Positions 62,443 through 64,000 of a DNA stretch of 64,000 nt are shown in pieces. This stretch comes from Frankia sp. AgB1.9 (lineage in GTDB: Bacteria > Actinomycetota > Actinomycetes > Frankiales > Frankiaceae). Below the pieces are notes generated by a model. It did no database searches. It worked only from the letters and a program-made list of their open reading frames with translations, and was not told where the DNA came from. The DNA lies in NCBI RefSeq assembly GCF_016786355.1, contig NZ_JADWYX010000024.1:35816-99815 (forward strand), in the 5' to 3' direction. A program made the position numbers and the translations under genes. Within the stretch, counting starts at the first letter, position 1. The number at the start of each line of letters is the position of its first letter.

Positions 62443-63084
62443 GTGAACGCCAACAGCAGCACCGGTCCCGTCACGACCAACACCAGCAGCACCAGTCCTG
62501 TCACGACGCTCAACGTCACCCTGCCGGCCTGGGTGGACGAGGAGGTGAACGCCGCCGGCTCCGTGCTGCCCGACGTCGAGGACCGGATGCGCCTCGTGCA
62601 CCGGCTGGCGGACCGCAACCACCGGGAGGGCCACGGTGGACCGTTCGCCGCGGTCGTCGCCAGCCCCGACACCGGCGAGATCTACGCCGCCGGCGTCAAC
62701 CTGGTCCTCGCCACCGGGCTGTCGTCGATGCACGCAGAGGTCGTCGCCCTGTCCTTCGCCCAGGCCCGCCTCGGGCGCTGGGACCTCAGCGCCGCAGGCA
62801 CCCCCGTCGAGCTCGTCGTCAACTGGCGGCCCTGCGTCATGTGCTACGGAGCGACCATGTGGTCCGGCGTCCAGCTGCTCACGATCGCCGGTTCGGGTGA
62901 CGAGATCGAGACGCTCACCGGCTTCGACGAGGGCCCGATGCGCGAGGACTGGGCCGAGCAGTTCGCCGGCCGCGGCATCACCGTGCGGACCGACGTCCTG
63001 CGCGACGAGGCCCTGAAGGTCTTCGCCGACTACGGCGGCCGCCCGGACGTCGTCGTCTACAACGCCCGGCGCGGCGGCGCCTAG
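62443..63084 (+). CDS. Nucleoside/guanine deaminase-like zinc hydrolase
   Basis: The 213-residue cytidine-deaminase-fold protein has zinc-site HAE (H97, E99 in SSMHAEVVAL) and PCVMC (C131, C134 in NWRPCVMCYGA), like guanine deaminase and tRNA-adenosine-deaminase relatives. Residues 5-24 are an internal duplication encoded by a 30-bp tandem repeat (62455-62514), giving SSTGPVTTNT/SSTSPVTTLN. GTG start at 62443 with GGGAGGG upstream. Substrate unknown. Confidence 0.85.
   Translation: MNANSSTGPVTTNTSSTSPVTTLNVTLPAWVDEEVNAAGSVLPDVEDRMRLVHRLADRNHREGHGGPFAAVVASPDTGEIYAAGVNLVLATGLSSMHAEVVALSFAQARLGRWDLSAAGTPVELVVNWRPCVMCYGATMWSGVQLLTIAGSGDEIETLTGFDEGPMREDWAEQFAGRGITVRTDVLRDEALKVFADYGGRPDVVVYNARRGGA
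62455..62514 (+). repeat. 30-bp tandem duplication inside the deaminase N-terminus
   Basis: Two 30-bp units, 62455-62484 and 62485-62514, differ at a few positions and keep the frame, duplicating ten residues. Confidence 0.8.
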
Positions 63085-63089
63085 GCCGT

Positions 63090-63121
63090 GCCTCAGAAGT
63101 GCGGTGCCCCAGAAGTGCGGC
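63090..63121. repeat. 16-bp tandem duplication after a stop codon
   Basis: GCCTCAGAAGTGCGGT and GCCCCAGAAGTGCGGC begin 6 bp after the deaminase stop. Confidence 0.85.
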
Positions 63122-63133
63122 TCCGGCGTCCCC

Positions 63134-63210
63134 ATGATTGCCGTTTCGGCCCTCAAATGGTCGTAGCCAGGCCTGTTTCGTGACCACCCGAGGGCGAAAA
63201 CGGCGATCAA
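63134..63210 (+). repeat. Dispersed palindromic element, copy 9
   Basis: TGATTGCCGTTTCGGCCCTC and GAGGGCGAAAACGGCGATCA surround a loop with GGTCGTAGCCAGGCCTGTTT. It lies 49 bp after the deaminase stop and 31 bp before the stop of the convergent methyltransferase. Confidence 0.88.
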
Positions 63211-63241
63211 GGCGACGCGCAGACGTCCACCGTCAGGGCAA

Positions 63242-63895
63242 CTAGGCCTCGCCCGTGGGCCGCTGGCCGCGGGTGGCGAGGGCGAGGAAGCGGTGCGGCG
63301 GGTCGTCGTAGCCGTCCAGCCGCCAGCCGCCCGCGGCCAGCAGGGGACCGAGCCGGGCGGCCGAGAGCGGCTCGGCGGGCCGCAGGGGCCGGCCGGGCCG
63401 GGCCGCGAGCGCGGCCCGGCCGGACGGGTGGAAGATCGCCAGCCTGGCGCCAGGACGGCTGACCCGCGCGAGCTCGGCGACGCCCGCGGCCATGTCCGGC
63501 AGGTGATGGACCAGGCCGGCGGCGAACACCGCGTCGAGGGACTGGTCGGCGAGCGGCAGCCGGCGGGCGTCGGCGAGGACGAGGCTGGCCGCATCGGCGC
63601 GCCCGGCCTGGCGGGTCGCGGCGAGCATCTCCGGGGTCACGTCCAGGGCGAGAACCCGGCCGGCCGGCCCGACGGCGTCCTGCAGGGCGGGCAGCGCCCG
63701 GCCGGTCCCGCAGCCGGCGTCGAGCACGGCCGCCCCGGGCCGCACTCCGAGCTCGCGGACCGCGGCGGCGTACGCGGGCAGGTCGTCACCGAACTTGGTG
63801 TCCCAGCCGGCGGCGCGGATGCCGAAGAACGCCTGGCTCTCCCGGACGTGCCAGCGCCCGTCGCCGGCGAGACCCGCCGCGACCCGGCGGATCAC
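63242..63895 (-). CDS. Class I SAM-dependent methyltransferase
   Basis: The 217-residue protein has SAM loop VLDAGCGTGRALPALQ, VLALDVTPEMLAATRQ, LADARRLPLADQSLDAVFA and HHLPDMAAGVAELARVSRPG, as in the UbiE/MenG-like Methyltransf_11 group. The GTG at 63893-63895 is used as start, but the frame stays open upstream (VDDPGWP...) to near the window edge, so the true start may lie further right. Target unknown. Confidence 0.78.
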   Translation of the reverse strand: MIRRVAAGLAGDGRWHVRESQAFFGIRAAGWDTKFGDDLPAYAAAVRELGVRPGAAVLDAGCGTGRALPALQDAVGPAGRVLALDVTPEMLAATRQAGRADAASLVLADARRLPLADQSLDAVFAAGLVHHLPDMAAGVAELARVSRPGARLAIFHPSGRAALAARPGRPLRPAEPLSAARLGPLLAAGGWRLDGYDDPPHRFLALATRGQRPTGEA

Positions 63896-64000
63896 CGGCC
63901 AGCCGGGGTCGTCGACGTCGACGCCGATGTCCGCCGCGCGCCCGGGGGGCGCGCGGGGGGCGGGCCGGGGGCGCCGCCGGGGGGCGCCGGGCCCTCCGGG

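Noticed and set aside
62398..63594. Conserved peptide IAVFALGW.RNRPGYDH seen in several frames across the window
   Set aside because: It recurs because it is a translation of the palindromic repeat, not a protein domain. The frames begin and end at random points around each copy.
1..64000. tRNA, rRNA, CRISPR arrays, transposases or prophage genes
   Set aside because: I looked for TPsiC-like loops, spaced direct repeats of 25-40 bp and transposase or integrase motifs and saw none. The DUF222/HNH gene alone is not enough to call a mobile element.

Overview
The window is very GC-rich (third codon positions almost all G or C). It has ATGA/GTGA start-stop overlaps, many GTG starts, and actinobacterial families: a mycofactocin-type SDR, a DUF222/HNH protein, a maltokinase-cap protein, DipZ and PadR/TetR regulators. 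It is chromosomal DNA of a high-GC actinomycete. A Frankia-like organism is my guess; nothing here proves the genus. I see no rRNA, tRNA, CRISPR array, transposase or replication origin.

Layout. (1) 1-9.2 kb, minus strand: an L-rhamnose uptake and catabolism operon (rhaT-P-Q-S, rhaM, an L-arabinose/L-fucose-isomerase-like gene, rhaI, and a bifunctional aldolase/dehydrogenase cut by the left edge). Facing it at 9.4-13.5 kb are a LacI-type regulator and lutABC for L-lactate oxidation. The aldolase/dehydrogenase should turn rhamnulose-1-phosphate into DHAP and lactate, so lutABC completes the pathway. A LacI-type palindrome sits at the rhaT 5' end. (2) 14-20.7 kb: a small Tudor/KOW-like protein, an SDR whose start is knocked out of frame by an 11-bp tandem repeat, a Baeyer-Villiger-type monooxygenase, and a methyltransferase / acyl-CoA dehydrogenase / type III PKS operon. 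(3) 20.7-38 kb: two independent PadR-ATPase-FtsX export modules, a diiron protein, a sulfatase-modifying-factor protein, DipZ, a DUF1540 protein behind a DtxR/IdeR-type box, a TetR/epimerase pair and two GNAT enzymes. (4) 37.8-43.6 kb: a SWIM/SNF2 helicase pair, a PPOX flavoprotein and a sulfotransferase. (5) 43.9-56.5 kb: a catabolic or tailoring region with two P450s, a hydrolase, TetR and HxlR regulators, a thiolase, a DUF35-thiolase fusion, three SDRs (one mycofactocin-type), a Rieske oxygenase and an NmrA-like protein. (6) 56.6-64 kb: SnoaL-like, DUF222-HNH and APH-like proteins, a second Rieske oxygenase, a deaminase and a methyltransferase.

The most unusual feature is non-coding. Nine copies of a roughly 75-80 bp imperfect palindrome are scattered through the window. 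Eight lie 16-103 bp beyond a stop codon. All five convergent gene pairs separated by more than 100 bp carry exactly one copy, while the six tighter or overlapping pairs carry none. This looks like a dispersed 3'-end element, perhaps a bidirectional terminator or RNA-processing element, that may also be mobile. A second pattern is a set of short tandem duplications (16-17 or 24 bp) that span or closely follow stop codons.
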